In this document: in pieces, positions 38,167-46,880 of the stretch
Numbering within the stretch: position 1 is the stretch's first letter
Layout: each line of letters starts with the position of its first letter
Assembly (NCBI RefSeq): GCF_002858675.1
Contig: NZ_PJZF01000008.1
Span: 1-64,000 of the forward strand
Length of the DNA: 64,000 nucleotides
Source: Chimaeribacter californicus
GTDB lineage: Bacteria; Pseudomonadota; Gammaproteobacteria; Enterobacterales; Enterobacteriaceae
Reading direction: 5' to 3'
Program-made: the position numbers and the translations under genes
Notes under the pieces: model-generated
Told to the model about the DNA's origin: nothing
Seen by the model: the letters and a program-made list of their open reading frames with translations, nothing else
Database searches by the model: none

Positions 38167-38179
38167 TGAATATGGTTCA
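38167..38179. promoter_or_regulatory. MetR box upstream of mesX-mesD
   Basis: TGAATATGGTTCA fits the MetR consensus TGAA-N5-TTCA exactly, with further symmetry (ATGAA/TTCAT). A second half-site TTCATTGAA follows at 38182-38190. It lies 180 bp before mesX and would place the pair under homocysteine-responsive MetR control. The spacing to the start is long; a promoter must lie between. Confidence 0.7.
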
Positions 38180-38359
38180 TGTTCATTGAAATTAAATCAC
38201 TTTTACTCAATCAGTGACTCTGGCATAAAGTACGTAATGCTATTAGCGCAAGACAATATGAAGGCTACTGAATAAGAAAACCAGAAAAGAAAATCGAAAT
38301 CGCTCAAAAAGCGAAAATAAATTCAGGTTTTATATCAGAAATTAGGGTGCCAAATCGCA

Positions 38360-39337
38360 ATGAATAAAGAATTTACCTTTACCATTAAAAGCATTGCTTT
38401 TGATGAAAATTACAATCCATCCGAAAATACGCGTATCACGACCAACTTTGCTAATTTGGCGAGAGGAAACAAACGCCAGGAAAATCTGCGCAATGCTTTA
38501 AGGATGATTGATACGCGTTTTAATACTCTGGCGCATTGGGATAACCCCAATGGGGATCGTTATGCTGTTGAACTTGACATTATTTCTGTTGAAATGGATG
38601 TTGAGGGCAAGGGCAGCACCTTCCCGGTGATTGAAATATTGAAAACGAATATTGTTGATCGAAAAAACAACGAGCGCATTGAAGGCATTGTCGGGAACAA
38701 CTTCTCCTCTTACGTGCGGGATTATGACTTTAGCGTATTATTGTTAGAGCACAACAAGAATAAAGCTGAATTTAGCACGCCGGATAATTTTGGTGAGTTG
38801 CATGGAAAGATTTTTAAATGCTTTGTGAATTCAGACGCCTATAAAGCGCATTTTAAAAAGCCGCCGGTGATCTGCCTGAGTGTATCCAGTAAAAATACCT
38901 ATCATCGCACTGATTATCAGCACCCTGTATTGGGCGTTGAATACCAGCAAAACGCACTTTCCATGACTGATCACTACTTCAAAAAAATGGGGTTGCAGGC
39001 GCGTTATTTTATGCCGCCGGAGAGCGTTGCACCTTTGGCTTTTTATTTTGCGGGTGATTTAATCAGCGATTATACGGATCTGGAGCTTGTCAGTACCATC
39101 AGTACGATGGAGACTTTCCAGAAAATTTACCGGCCTGAGATTTACAATGCTAATTCTGCAGCAGGAAAAGAGTACCAGCCAAAATTGAATAACCAGGATT
39201 ATGCATTAACTCAAATTGTTTATGATCGAGAAGAACGTAGCCAGTTGGCTATTGAGCAGGGACGATTTACTGAGGAGCACTTCATTAAACCTTACCGGGC
39301 TATCCTGGAGCAGTGGTCTGCTCATTACGTTCTTTGA
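38360..39337 (+). CDS. mesX: DUF1852 protein MesX, partner of the MesD methionine synthase
   Basis: A 325-aa soluble protein of the DUF1852 family, beginning MNKEFTFTIKSIAFDENYNPSENTRITTNFANLARG. DUF1852 genes almost always adjoin a short MetE-like protein, as here, and MesX is reported as necessary for MesD activity in an oxygen-dependent, folate-independent methionine synthesis. The biochemical role of MesX is not settled; it may help make or transfer the unusual methyl donor. mesD begins 28 bp downstream. The MetR box upstream fits. Confidence 0.85.
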   Translation: MNKEFTFTIKSIAFDENYNPSENTRITTNFANLARGNKRQENLRNALRMIDTRFNTLAHWDNPNGDRYAVELDIISVEMDVEGKGSTFPVIEILKTNIVDRKNNERIEGIVGNNFSSYVRDYDFSVLLLEHNKNKAEFSTPDNFGELHGKIFKCFVNSDAYKAHFKKPPVICLSVSSKNTYHRTDYQHPVLGVEYQQNALSMTDHYFKKMGLQARYFMPPESVAPLAFYFAGDLISDYTDLELVSTISTMETFQKIYRPEIYNANSAAGKEYQPKLNNQDYALTQIVYDREERSQLAIEQGRFTEEHFIKPYRAILEQWSAHYVL

Positions 39338-39365
39338 TTAACCAAAAAATATAAGGTCATCTATT

Positions 39366-40397
39366 ATGAAAGTATTATTACCTACGTCGACGGCGGGCAG
39401 CTTACCTAAACCTTCCTGGCTTGCACAACCTGAAAAACTCTGGTCACCCTGGAAATTGCAGGATGAGGAATTGATTGAGGGCAAACAAGATGCGCTGCGT
39501 TTGTGCCTGGAAGATCAGCACCAGGCAGGTATTGATATTGTCAGTGATGGCGAGCAAACCCGCCAACATTTTGTCACGACGTTTATTGAGCACCTCGACG
39601 GCGTTGATTTTGAGAAACGTGAGATCGTTAAAATCCGTAATCGCTATGATGCGAGTGTACCCACAGTCGTTGGGGCGGTGACGCGCCAAAAGCCCGTTTT
39701 TGTTGAAGATGCCAAATTTTTACGTCAGCAAACCAAGCAACCGATTAAATGGGCACTGCCTGGTCCGATGACGATGATCGATACGCTCTATGACAGCCAC
39801 TATAAAAGTCGCGAAAAACTGGCCTGGGAATTCGCCAAAATTCTTAATGAAGAAGCTAGAGAATTAGAGGCGGCTGGTGTCGATATTATTCAATTTGATG
39901 AGCCCGCATTTAACGTCTTCTTTGATGAGGTGAATGATTGGGGGATTGCTGCGTTAGAAAGAGCAATTGAAGGCCTTAAGTGTGAAACTGCGGTGCATAT
40001 TTGCTATGGTTATGGCATCAAGGCGAATACAGATTGGAAAAAAACGCTGGGATCAGAATGGCGGCAATATGAAGAAATTTTCCCCAAACTGCAAAAATCT
40101 AATCTCGATATAATCTCACTGGAATGCCACAACTCCCGTGTTCCCATGGATCTCATGGAGCTTATTCGCGGTAAAAAAGTCATGGTAGGGGCGATTGACG
40201 TAGCAACTAATACCATTGAGACACCAGAAGAAGTCGCCGATACGTTACGAAAAGCCCTGCAGTTTGTCGATGCCGACAAGCTCTATCCTTCTACCAACTG
40301 TGGCATGGCCCCTTTATCTCGCCGGGTAGCACGAGGCAAGCTGAATGCGTTAAGTGCAGGTGCTGAAATCGTCCGAAGAGAACTCTCGGCTAAATAA
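39366..40397 (+). CDS. mesD: Folate-independent core methionine synthase MesD
   Basis: A 343-aa protein corresponding only to the catalytic half of MetE (about 750 aa), without the N-terminal folate-binding barrel. Zinc-binding residues are visible: His/Cys in AVHICYGYG, Glu in IIQFDEPAF and Cys in YPSTNCGMAPLSRRVA. These activate homocysteine. Pairing with MesX marks it as MesD, which methylates homocysteine using a non-folate donor and requires oxygen. It is the last chromosomal gene before the ssrA-integrated island. Confidence 0.88.
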   Translation: MKVLLPTSTAGSLPKPSWLAQPEKLWSPWKLQDEELIEGKQDALRLCLEDQHQAGIDIVSDGEQTRQHFVTTFIEHLDGVDFEKREIVKIRNRYDASVPTVVGAVTRQKPVFVEDAKFLRQQTKQPIKWALPGPMTMIDTLYDSHYKSREKLAWEFAKILNEEARELEAAGVDIIQFDEPAFNVFFDEVNDWGIAALERAIEGLKCETAVHICYGYGIKANTDWKKTLGSEWRQYEEIFPKLQKSNLDIISLECHNSRVPMDLMELIRGKKVMVGAIDVATNTIETPEEVADTLRKALQFVDADKLYPSTNCGMAPLSRRVARGKLNALSAGAEIVRRELSAK

Positions 40398-40641
40398 CGT
40401 CGCCAAAGAATAGAACATTGAATTGAAGGGCACTCAGTCCGGGGGGAGCGATCTGATCAATCGCAACTCACCCAAACTACCCACCGGGCTGAGTGATAAT
40501 GATCATATTCAGCAACGTCACTGCCTGCCTGCGCGATTTTACTGCCCAAACGACCTTATCTCACTTCACGCTGTAGTGCCAAATGCAGTCCTAAAACACC
40601 TGGGTTAAACCCTGGTTACCGGCAGATAACAGGCAATAAAA

Positions 40642-40671
40642 AAGCCGCGAACCCTTGCAGGCTGCGGCTTT
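40642..40671 (-). terminator. Ancestral ssrA terminator displaced by island insertion
   Basis: On the minus strand AAGCCGC...GCGGCTT is followed by TTTTTATT. It resembles the terminator now following ssrA (50290-50326) in sequence and in distance to the ssrA-end duplicate at 40715. It is best read as the original ssrA terminator, pushed 9.6 kb away by the island. Confidence 0.7.
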
Positions 40672-40714
40672 CTCACTGTTTCCGGCCTTATCTGGTGATA
40701 ACCGGAAGCTTATT

Positions 40715-40735
40715 TGGTGGAGCTGGGGGAATCTG
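40715..40735. repeat. Left attachment site: copy of the ssrA 3' end
   Basis: TGGTGGAGCTGGGGG plus six further bases, 19 of 21 identical to the ssrA 3' end at 50360-50380, in direct orientation. The two copies bound the P4-like island. Mismatches are at positions 16 and 19. The integrase remnant lies next to the right copy, as expected. Confidence 0.88.
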
Positions 40736-41204
40736 GCTAATCAACTTAATTACTTGTATTTAAAGTGCTTTATTTATTATGAATTTAATCATAGGCCTAA
40801 ACGTGGGCCTACGTTAATTGGTCAGTCTGTATTCGTTTTCAACTAATCACCCATTTACGAAACACTTGCGTGTTGCCAACAAAAATCTGAAGTAACACAA
40901 ACTAGTTCCTATAGGCAGCTTTGAGCGAAGAGCGGAAGTTCGCAACTCCCACAACTACATGATTAGCATTGAGGTGTCTTAATCAACGGGGAGCAGGTCA
41001 AACACAATTGGGGGAGTACCCAGTTACTAGAACTCATCTGCAGATAGCATCCCTAACCTGATAACCTCCGCTTAAGTGGAAATCAGCTGCTTACATAAGT
41101 TTGTCGGCAAAGATGCCGAACTGGCAGCAAGCAGTCTGTGCTATCTTATCGTTATAATCTCGGAACGACTGATTAGCCCGATTTTTCTAATGGCTTGAAA
41201 ACAT
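40736..41204. other. Left end of the island, no gene seen
   Basis: About 470 bp, AT-rich near the attachment site and then of mixed composition. No ORF with a ribosome site, no tRNA and no clear repeat. Confidence 0.4.
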
Positions 41205-42344
41205 TCAACTGGAAATCTCGCTATTGCTGAATCTTATCTCTACAAGCGCAGCAGCGTTATAATCAACGGAATGATCGACCCGTGATGTAGGGCTACCAAA
41301 AAATTCAACACCCGACATAATCATATTGCCGATATTCTCTCGCTGTTTATTACTGAGGCTGTCCCACCACTCAGGAGATGAGTATGTATTTTCAGCTTTT
41401 GCGAAGAAAAAATACAGGAGAGTGTTGAAAATCCTGTCAGTTGGAATCTTAATCAGTGACCGCACAAAACGTCTGATAATTGCTGAAGTTCCCAGCCAGC
41501 TGAACACTACATATCCGTTACCTTCGCTGGAAAAAGCATTGAAGCAGACCTGCTCCGTCGACACGGTAAGATTGTTCAAATCCTGAATTTTAGTCCCATC
41601 GAAATCCCTTTCCGGTGAAAGAATTGATGAAACCGCAATGGGCAATGGTTCTGAAAAAGTGAAGATAACACTTTCAATTTCTGAAAACTGTCTGCTAAGC
41701 AGAATGCGGTCGAGGTTAGTTTTAAGATTATTTAGTTCAGTCATTGCTGCATTCAAACCGCTTTGATGCAGTCTGACAAATTCCTGAATATAGACCTGTT
41801 CGGCCTGTAACTTTCCTTTATCGGCTTTTTTAGCAAAATCGGAAGACCGCCACCCCCCCTCCTTGGCGTAAATTTCTTTAGACAACGAACGAAACATTAG
41901 GGCAAAACACTGCTCGTCTGTGCCTGTAAATTTTTCGTTCTCTAGACATGAAAATAAGATTCTGTCATGAACTGCACAAAATCCGGTAAAAGTGGATGCC
42001 TGATTGATACCGATCTTCTCGGGAACCCATCTTCCGTTGTTTCTCATCAGGCTCGGAAGGTTCATTACCACCCCCATGACATGATTACCAGGGTCGGCGA
42101 TCGCCTTAAGGCTACTGCTTTTAGACAGCGTGTGCGCCTGAACGATGCGTTTATCACAATCTTCGTGCATGGATGCTGGCGCATAACACGCCTTTCTCTG
42201 TGAATTAGACTTTGAAAATTTCAGGGCTTCGGCTTTGGATACCGGTATTTCACGCTCTCGATCGAGATGGCACTTTTTATACTTAAGTCCTGAGTTGCAC
42301 CAGCACTTATCATTTCTTCCTAACTTCACCTTATCGTTTTCCAT
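41205..42344 (-). CDS. SEC-C motif protein of unknown function (379 aa)
   Basis: The ATG at 42344 is chosen (MENDKVKLGRNDKCWCNSG); the longer frame starts with GTG and lacks a ribosome site. Residues 9-26 form a SEC-C zinc motif (GRNDKCWCNSGLKYKKCH: C-x-C...C-H). A second metal-like set follows (CYAPASMHEDCDKRIVQAHTLSK), similar to the HNH-like CxxxxxHxxxC...H clusters of some defence proteins. The rest is helical with no known fold. It is AT-richer than the chromosome. Located between the attachment site and the alpha gene of a P4-like satellite, it is likely cargo, possibly anti-phage; this is inference. Confidence 0.7.
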   Translation of the reverse strand: MENDKVKLGRNDKCWCNSGLKYKKCHLDREREIPVSKAEALKFSKSNSQRKACYAPASMHEDCDKRIVQAHTLSKSSSLKAIADPGNHVMGVVMNLPSLMRNNGRWVPEKIGINQASTFTGFCAVHDRILFSCLENEKFTGTDEQCFALMFRSLSKEIYAKEGGWRSSDFAKKADKGKLQAEQVYIQEFVRLHQSGLNAAMTELNNLKTNLDRILLSRQFSEIESVIFTFSEPLPIAVSSILSPERDFDGTKIQDLNNLTVSTEQVCFNAFSSEGNGYVVFSWLGTSAIIRRFVRSLIKIPTDRIFNTLLYFFFAKAENTYSSPEWWDSLSNKQRENIGNMIMSGVEFFGSPTSRVDHSVDYNAAALVEIRFSNSEISS

Positions 42345-42916
42345 GAAATTAATGCTCTCTGACAAAAAAATGTTCACTGAAAATAGGTGTAATTTACCAC
42401 TCCTGCAGCTAAAAGATCACCTGCAACATGCTCAGCATTAAATCTTCCTAGCATCCTTATCCCTCTCTATTCTCAAATCAGGAGTTGTCTATGTGCGGAG
42501 GATTTATAGATACATAATCTTACCCACCAATAGTGGACACGCGAATATAAGTGAGTCCCGCACTCAACCTGAGGTTGATCACTCATGACAATACAACATC
42601 AACCCGCATTAATGACCAATACCCGTAGGATAAATGTAACATGAGCAACATCCGCTCTTGGCATATAGCCGCCAGGCAGAATAGGCGTTGCGACATTCAA
42701 CAATAGCCTGAATCAAAGTAATTATTCTTTTTCCGAATATAAAGCCTGCAAGACATGTTCTGCAACGCCGTTAACTACAAAGTTTTCCTTAGGAACTCTT
42801 CACACTAGTCACTTTTTAAATTTATGTCTAATATTCAGTAAGTTAATCGATGATGACTGTTCTTTGATGTATCCACGACTCATCACATGATGGTGATCAC
42901 TCATTACCTTTAGTCA
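42345..42916. other. Intergenic region between the SEC-C gene and alpha
   Basis: About 570 bp. It includes short stretches such as TAGTGGACAC near 42532 that recall insertion-sequence ends, but no transposase fragment or inverted-repeat pair can be shown. No credible gene. Confidence 0.35.
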
Positions 42917-42940
42917 ATAAAAAACCGGCCTAAGCCGGTT
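42917..42940 (-). terminator. Terminator of the alpha gene
   Basis: On the minus strand AACCGGCTTAGGCCGGTT is followed by TTTTATTG, 17 bp after the alpha stop. Confidence 0.88.
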
Positions 42941-42957
42941 CCTGGTTTGTGTGGTTA

Positions 42958-45273
42958 TCATGCCTCGCATTTGGGCAGCCAGTCAGACTCGCTGTCATCG
43001 TGCAGCGTCAGGTTGGTTTGAATGCCGTTGTTGGTTTCGCGCTTGAGTAGCTCTTTCTCAAACTCCTTAAGCGTCTGCGGCACAGCCAGCCCGAATGCCG
43101 TCAGGCTCATGGGATGCTGATGACCACGTGACTCCATAAAAGACAAGTACGCGTGATAGAGATAGCGGCGCGGGTTTATCGGCCTGATGTTGGCATTGCC
43201 GATATACAGCCCGTTTGGCGTACTCAATGGCACCAGGTAACCACAGAAATCGACTAGTGGGTCAGCGCTGCGCTTAATGTCGAGTGCTTCGCCGGAGGTT
43301 TGCTGTGCCTGCAACAGCGTCCGAGCTTCGTTCGGTTCAGCAAAGCGTTGCATCAGGTGACGTACAATCACCGGCAGCTCCTGGCTAATTTTGTTCAGCA
43401 ACTGCGGGTCGCGTTCATTAGCCGGGATGGCATCTGGAAACGGTAGGATAACCCGGCGGCGAGAGACACCGCCGCTGCGGTCGCTAAAGCGCATCGGGTT
43501 ATTGTTTACAGCCAGAATAACTGCCGGAATATGGGCGGAATACGCATCGCGGTATTTGGGGTCGATAGCCACGGCATCCCCGCCGGTAATGGCTTTGATA
43601 CCCGCACCGTCACCGCTCCACTTCTCCTGGTCAGGCAGAATAATCAGCGAGAAGCCCACCACGGATGCGCGATCGCGTGACGACTCCAGCGTGTCGATAG
43701 TCGCCGAGGTGGTGTTGTCCTTACCGGCCAGCAGGGTAGCGATAGCCGCCATCACACTTTTACCGCTGCCGCCGGGGCCGGTTACCTCCAGGAACATCTG
43801 CCAGTCATAGCGGTTTGCCAGCACCATAAATAACGCCGCGAGGATACGCTCTTGTTTATCGTGGTTGCGCCCTGCGGCCCGCGTTAACCATTGCCAAAAG
43901 TGCGGCGCATGGTCGGTAAGATTTTCACCCGGTTTTGGGGCGGAGTAGTCAACGCTATTTACGGTACGCAGCCAATGCTCTTTGCGGTGCGGATTAAAGC
44001 TGCCGGTCACCGTATCAAAGACGCCATTACGAAAACCTATCAGGCGGCGGGCAGGCTCGCCCATCTGCGGCACCATCAGTTTAAGCGTATCGAGAATACT
44101 GTTAATGCCTGACGCCGAGAATGGGGCGCGTACCTTTTGGAAGAGGGCGGCAATCTCGCGACTAAGTTGACGGTGTGGTAATACTTGCCATGCGCCTTGC
44201 TCATAGCGGCAGAGCTCTTCTCCTACCGGCGGTACGGCCAGCGTGTTGCCGTAGTGCTGTGCCAACAATTCAGCCTTTTCACTGGCACTCATGGCTTTCA
44301 GGTCAGCTTCGCTTACCGCTTCAAACGGGCTGAGTACCTTCGGCTGCGTGAACGTGGTCAGCATGGCCTTCGTGGTGATTTCGCCCTCTGCCTGAAAGAC
44401 ATCATTCCAGTCGCCGGTGACGGGCGGCAATGCCGGTTTGCCGTTGCAGCGTTTCGCGGCCGCTTCGGCGCGCAGCTGGCCGGTGCCGTTCTCGTCATTA
44501 TCAGCGGCGATCAGTATCAGCGCCTCCGGGTACTCCGCGTGCAGGCGTTCGGCCAGCGCGGGTAGGTTATTGGCGCTTAATGCTACAAAAACCGCCTGGC
44601 CGGTAAGGCGGTGCACGGTCAGGCCGGTGGCGTAGCCTTCGGTCAGCCAGAGCGTGTCGCCCGGTTCGCCCAAGTGGTGGAATGCCTCTTTCACCTGGCC
44701 GCCCGAAAGGGTACGTTTGGTGCCGTCAGCGTTAATCAGCTGGACGTTAACCGGGTCGCCGGTAAAGCCGGTCAGTGGCACGAGCAGGTCACCCGGCTGA
44801 TACGTGGTGTCGCTAATACGTTTGGTCGTGGTCAGGGTCAGGGTGTTGACGTCAGCCAGCCCTTTGCCGGTCAGGTAGGTGTTACCGACCTGTGCTTTTG
44901 CACCGGCAATAAGTCGGGCGGCCTCCTTCGCCGCCTTAAGGCGCGCCTGCGCCTTTTCCGAATCAGTTTTCTCCTGAGAGGTAACCAGCTTGACCGGCAG
45001 CGTGCCAATCAGGTCGGACACCCGGCAGGCGGCCTCTTTTGTGTTGACGTCCAGCGCCTTTTCAACCAGCGCCAGCCCGTCGCCCGCGCCGCACTGGTTG
45101 CAGACCCTCGTCCCGCGTCCGGCCTGATTTTCAAAGCGGAAGCGGTCTTTACCGCCGCAGACCGGGCACGGCGGATGCTGTCCGGCGGCTTTAATGCTGA
45201 TGCCCAGCGCGGGCAGCAGTTGAGGCCAGTGACCGGCGGCGGCGCGCACGGTGTCGGTGACGATATGTTTCAT
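42958..45273 (-). CDS. alpha: P4-type alpha replication protein (primase-helicase)
   Basis: A 771-aa multifunctional replicase of P4-like satellites. The N-terminal zinc finger PCPVCGGKDRFRF...CNQCGAGDG is followed by the primase/Toprim part (LTEGYATGLTVH, ILIAADNDENGTG). The SF3 helicase has Walker A EVTGPGGSGKSV and VIILPD-type Walker B. The C-terminal region binds origin iterons. The ATG at 45273 gives the P4-like start MKHIVTDTVRAAAGHWPQLLPALGI; the frame is open further upstream over the iterons. Length compares with 777 aa in P4, so it appears intact. Confidence 0.95.
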   Translation of the reverse strand: MKHIVTDTVRAAAGHWPQLLPALGISIKAAGQHPPCPVCGGKDRFRFENQAGRGTRVCNQCGAGDGLALVEKALDVNTKEAACRVSDLIGTLPVKLVTSQEKTDSEKAQARLKAAKEAARLIAGAKAQVGNTYLTGKGLADVNTLTLTTTKRISDTTYQPGDLLVPLTGFTGDPVNVQLINADGTKRTLSGGQVKEAFHHLGEPGDTLWLTEGYATGLTVHRLTGQAVFVALSANNLPALAERLHAEYPEALILIAADNDENGTGQLRAEAAAKRCNGKPALPPVTGDWNDVFQAEGEITTKAMLTTFTQPKVLSPFEAVSEADLKAMSASEKAELLAQHYGNTLAVPPVGEELCRYEQGAWQVLPHRQLSREIAALFQKVRAPFSASGINSILDTLKLMVPQMGEPARRLIGFRNGVFDTVTGSFNPHRKEHWLRTVNSVDYSAPKPGENLTDHAPHFWQWLTRAAGRNHDKQERILAALFMVLANRYDWQMFLEVTGPGGSGKSVMAAIATLLAGKDNTTSATIDTLESSRDRASVVGFSLIILPDQEKWSGDGAGIKAITGGDAVAIDPKYRDAYSAHIPAVILAVNNNPMRFSDRSGGVSRRRVILPFPDAIPANERDPQLLNKISQELPVIVRHLMQRFAEPNEARTLLQAQQTSGEALDIKRSADPLVDFCGYLVPLSTPNGLYIGNANIRPINPRRYLYHAYLSFMESRGHQHPMSLTAFGLAVPQTLKEFEKELLKRETNNGIQTNLTLHDDSESDWLPKCEA

Positions 45274-45323
45274 GCTAAAAACTCTGAAAAAATGCTCGCC
45301 AGAAAAAGGCTCATTTAAAAGTG

Positions 45324-45425
45324 GGTGAACAGTAGTGAACACGCGGTGAACAGTTAATTCTGAAGTGTTCACCCCTTTACTTGCTGTATTTATTATCTTT
45401 TTTTAGGGTGAAGAGTAGTGAACAG
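45324..45425. repeat. P4-like iterons (probable replication origin) upstream of alpha
   Basis: GGTGAACAGT occurs at 45324-45333 and 45345-45354. Related copies lie between (AGTAGTGAACA), inverted (GTTCACCCC at 45368), and at 45405-45425 (GGGTGAAGAGTAGTGAACAG). They match the type I repeats bound by P4 alpha at ori and crr. This suggests the element could still replicate if alpha is made. Confidence 0.75.
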
Positions 45426-45533
45426 TTTTATATAAAATTAAAATCTTAGAGGGGATTTCCGGTGAGGATTTGGCCGTGTTTGCTCAGCGACAGGCAGACA
45501 GCAATGAAATGATTTGTCCGGTGGTGAATAGCA

Positions 45534-45577
45534 GAATAGCGACAACCTTTACAGAGAATAGCGACAACCTTTACAGA
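45534..45577. repeat. Tandem 22-bp direct repeat upstream of the psu-like gene
   Basis: Two perfect copies of a 22-bp unit beginning GAATAGCGACAACC and ending TTTACAGA, at 45534-45555 and 45556-45577. They end 15 bp before the start of the psu-like reading frame and may be an activator site or a recent slippage duplication. Confidence 0.9.
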
Positions 45578-45592
45578 TGAAGAGACAACGCT

Positions 45593-46301
45593 ATGAGCAC
45601 CACAGAAATGAGCAGTACCCTGAAAAGCTTTGAAGAAGCCCGTACCGCGCATCTTGAGAAGATGAAACAGTACAATAATACCTGCGCCGACATTACCCGC
45701 TGCGAGAAGGAGCGTGAAGCGGCTATCCGAGGCAGGAAAAGAAGCTGAAACCAACTGGCGTACGCGCTTTCGCAACCTGCGCGGCAACCTGACCGACGAG
45801 CTGAAGGCGGAGCACAGCCAGCGCATTGCCAGCCGGGAGCTGGCGGAAGAGTTTACTGGGCTGATTGCCGAGCTGGAGCTGGATAAGCAGGTCTTCATGC
45901 TTAACGCCTGTGGAACGGGAAAGGAATACGTCTATGCGCACAAGCTGGCGTTCAACGAGTTTGCCGACGCGACCTGGCAGTCGGCGCTACGCAACGTCAG
46001 CCCTTCGCTGTTGTGGGCCATCCGCCTGCGGCTCCAGCGTGAGAAGGTCAATCCACGCGACGACGAGCGCAGCGATATGCAGGTCGTGGCGGAGCTGATT
46101 GGTAACGCACTGACCCGCGCGGCGGCCGCTTTGCCAGAGAAAGTGCTGACCGAAGCGCCGGTGCTGGAGAATATCGGCCTGTGGCGTCCGGCACTCACCG
46201 GCGTGAATATGGTGCTGTATGCAAATCCGATTAAGCGCAACAGGGCGTGGGATGCCATCCACGTACACCGTCCGTGGATAAGGGAGGGTAAAAAGCAATG
46301 A
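45593..46301 (+). pseudogene. psu: Psu-like satellite protein, frameshifted
   Basis: The 5' part (ATG at 45593, MSTTEMSSTLKSFEEARTAHLEKM...) stops at 45749. The body continues one frame away from about 45735 to 46301: EAGKEAETNWRTRFRNLRGNLTDELKAEHSQRIASRELAEEF through GLWRPALTGVNMVLYANPIKRNRAWDAIHVHR. Restoring one base in ATCCGAGGCAGG joins them into about 236 aa. It resembles polarity-suppression/capsid-decoration (Psu) proteins of P4-like satellites, which bind Rho and the helper capsid. A sequencing error or programmed shift cannot be excluded. It overlaps the delta start by 4 bp. Confidence 0.72.
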
Positions 46302-46549
46302 TGCACTGCCCGTACTGCAAAAGCCCGGCGCACGCCAAATCGAGCCGCTATATGTCCGAACAGGTGAAGGAGCGCTATCACCAGTGCACCAATCTCGACT
46401 GCTCCTGCACGTTCAAAATCAGCGACAGCATCACGAAGGTCATCACCGCGCCGCCGCAGCCCGGACCGCTTCCTGCAGTCACTCCTGAGCCGGTGAAAGA
46501 ACGGCAGACGCTCGGACGCTACGGCTCAGCCTTTCGCACCCTCCACTGA
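46298..46549 (+). CDS. delta: Ogr/Delta-type zinc-finger late activator
   Basis: An 83-aa transcription activator. MMHCPYCKSPAHAKSSRYMSEQVKERYHQCTNLDCSCTF contains the C-x2-C...C-x4-C zinc site of P2 Ogr and P4 Delta, plus the RYHQC-N-DCSCTF core. Such proteins switch on satellite and helper late promoters through RNA polymerase alpha. It appears intact. The start overlaps the psu-like stop (ATGA-type), so the two are one unit. Confidence 0.93.
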   Translation: MMHCPYCKSPAHAKSSRYMSEQVKERYHQCTNLDCSCTFKISDSITKVITAPPQPGPLPAVTPEPVKERQTLGRYGSAFRTLH

Positions 46550-46557
46550 CCATAACG

Positions 46558-46582
46558 GCCGCTGAAACCAGCGGCTTTTTTA
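46558..46582 (+). terminator. Terminator after delta
   Basis: GCCGCTG-AAA-CCAGCGGC followed by TTTTTT, 9 bp after the delta stop. Confidence 0.9.
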
Positions 46583-46764
46583 TCTCCTGTTTTCGTCCTT
46601 TCAATGCCCTTTTTCTGGCCAGCCCGGCATGTAAAGAGCGATGCATGCATAAGGTGCATGAATTTTCATGCAGAATGCAGCGCACCAGACACCCTGTCAG
46701 CCCATGCCCAGCATGGCTTTTCCCGGTCATGCAACTGCATAAAAAACGATGCATAAAACGGGCA

Positions 46765-46783
46765 GGCGAAGCGGGGGTAGCAT
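46765..46783 (+). other. P2/P4-type cos site
   Basis: GGCGAAGCGGGGGTAGCAT matches 15 of 19 positions of the P2/P4 cohesive end GGCGAGGCGGGGAAAGCAC. The 150 bp to its left carry several GCATG-type inverted repeats (46630-46745), as around satellite cos sites. Its place between psu-delta and the cargo/int end agrees with the P4 map. It implies packaging by a P2-like helper terminase. Confidence 0.75.
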
Positions 46784-46880
46784 TGCGCGCACATTGAATC
46801 AATTTATTAAGAATTAAAGTAGCATATGATGTGGTGAAGTAAGAAATTTATAATACTAAGGGTAAGAGGATATATACAAA

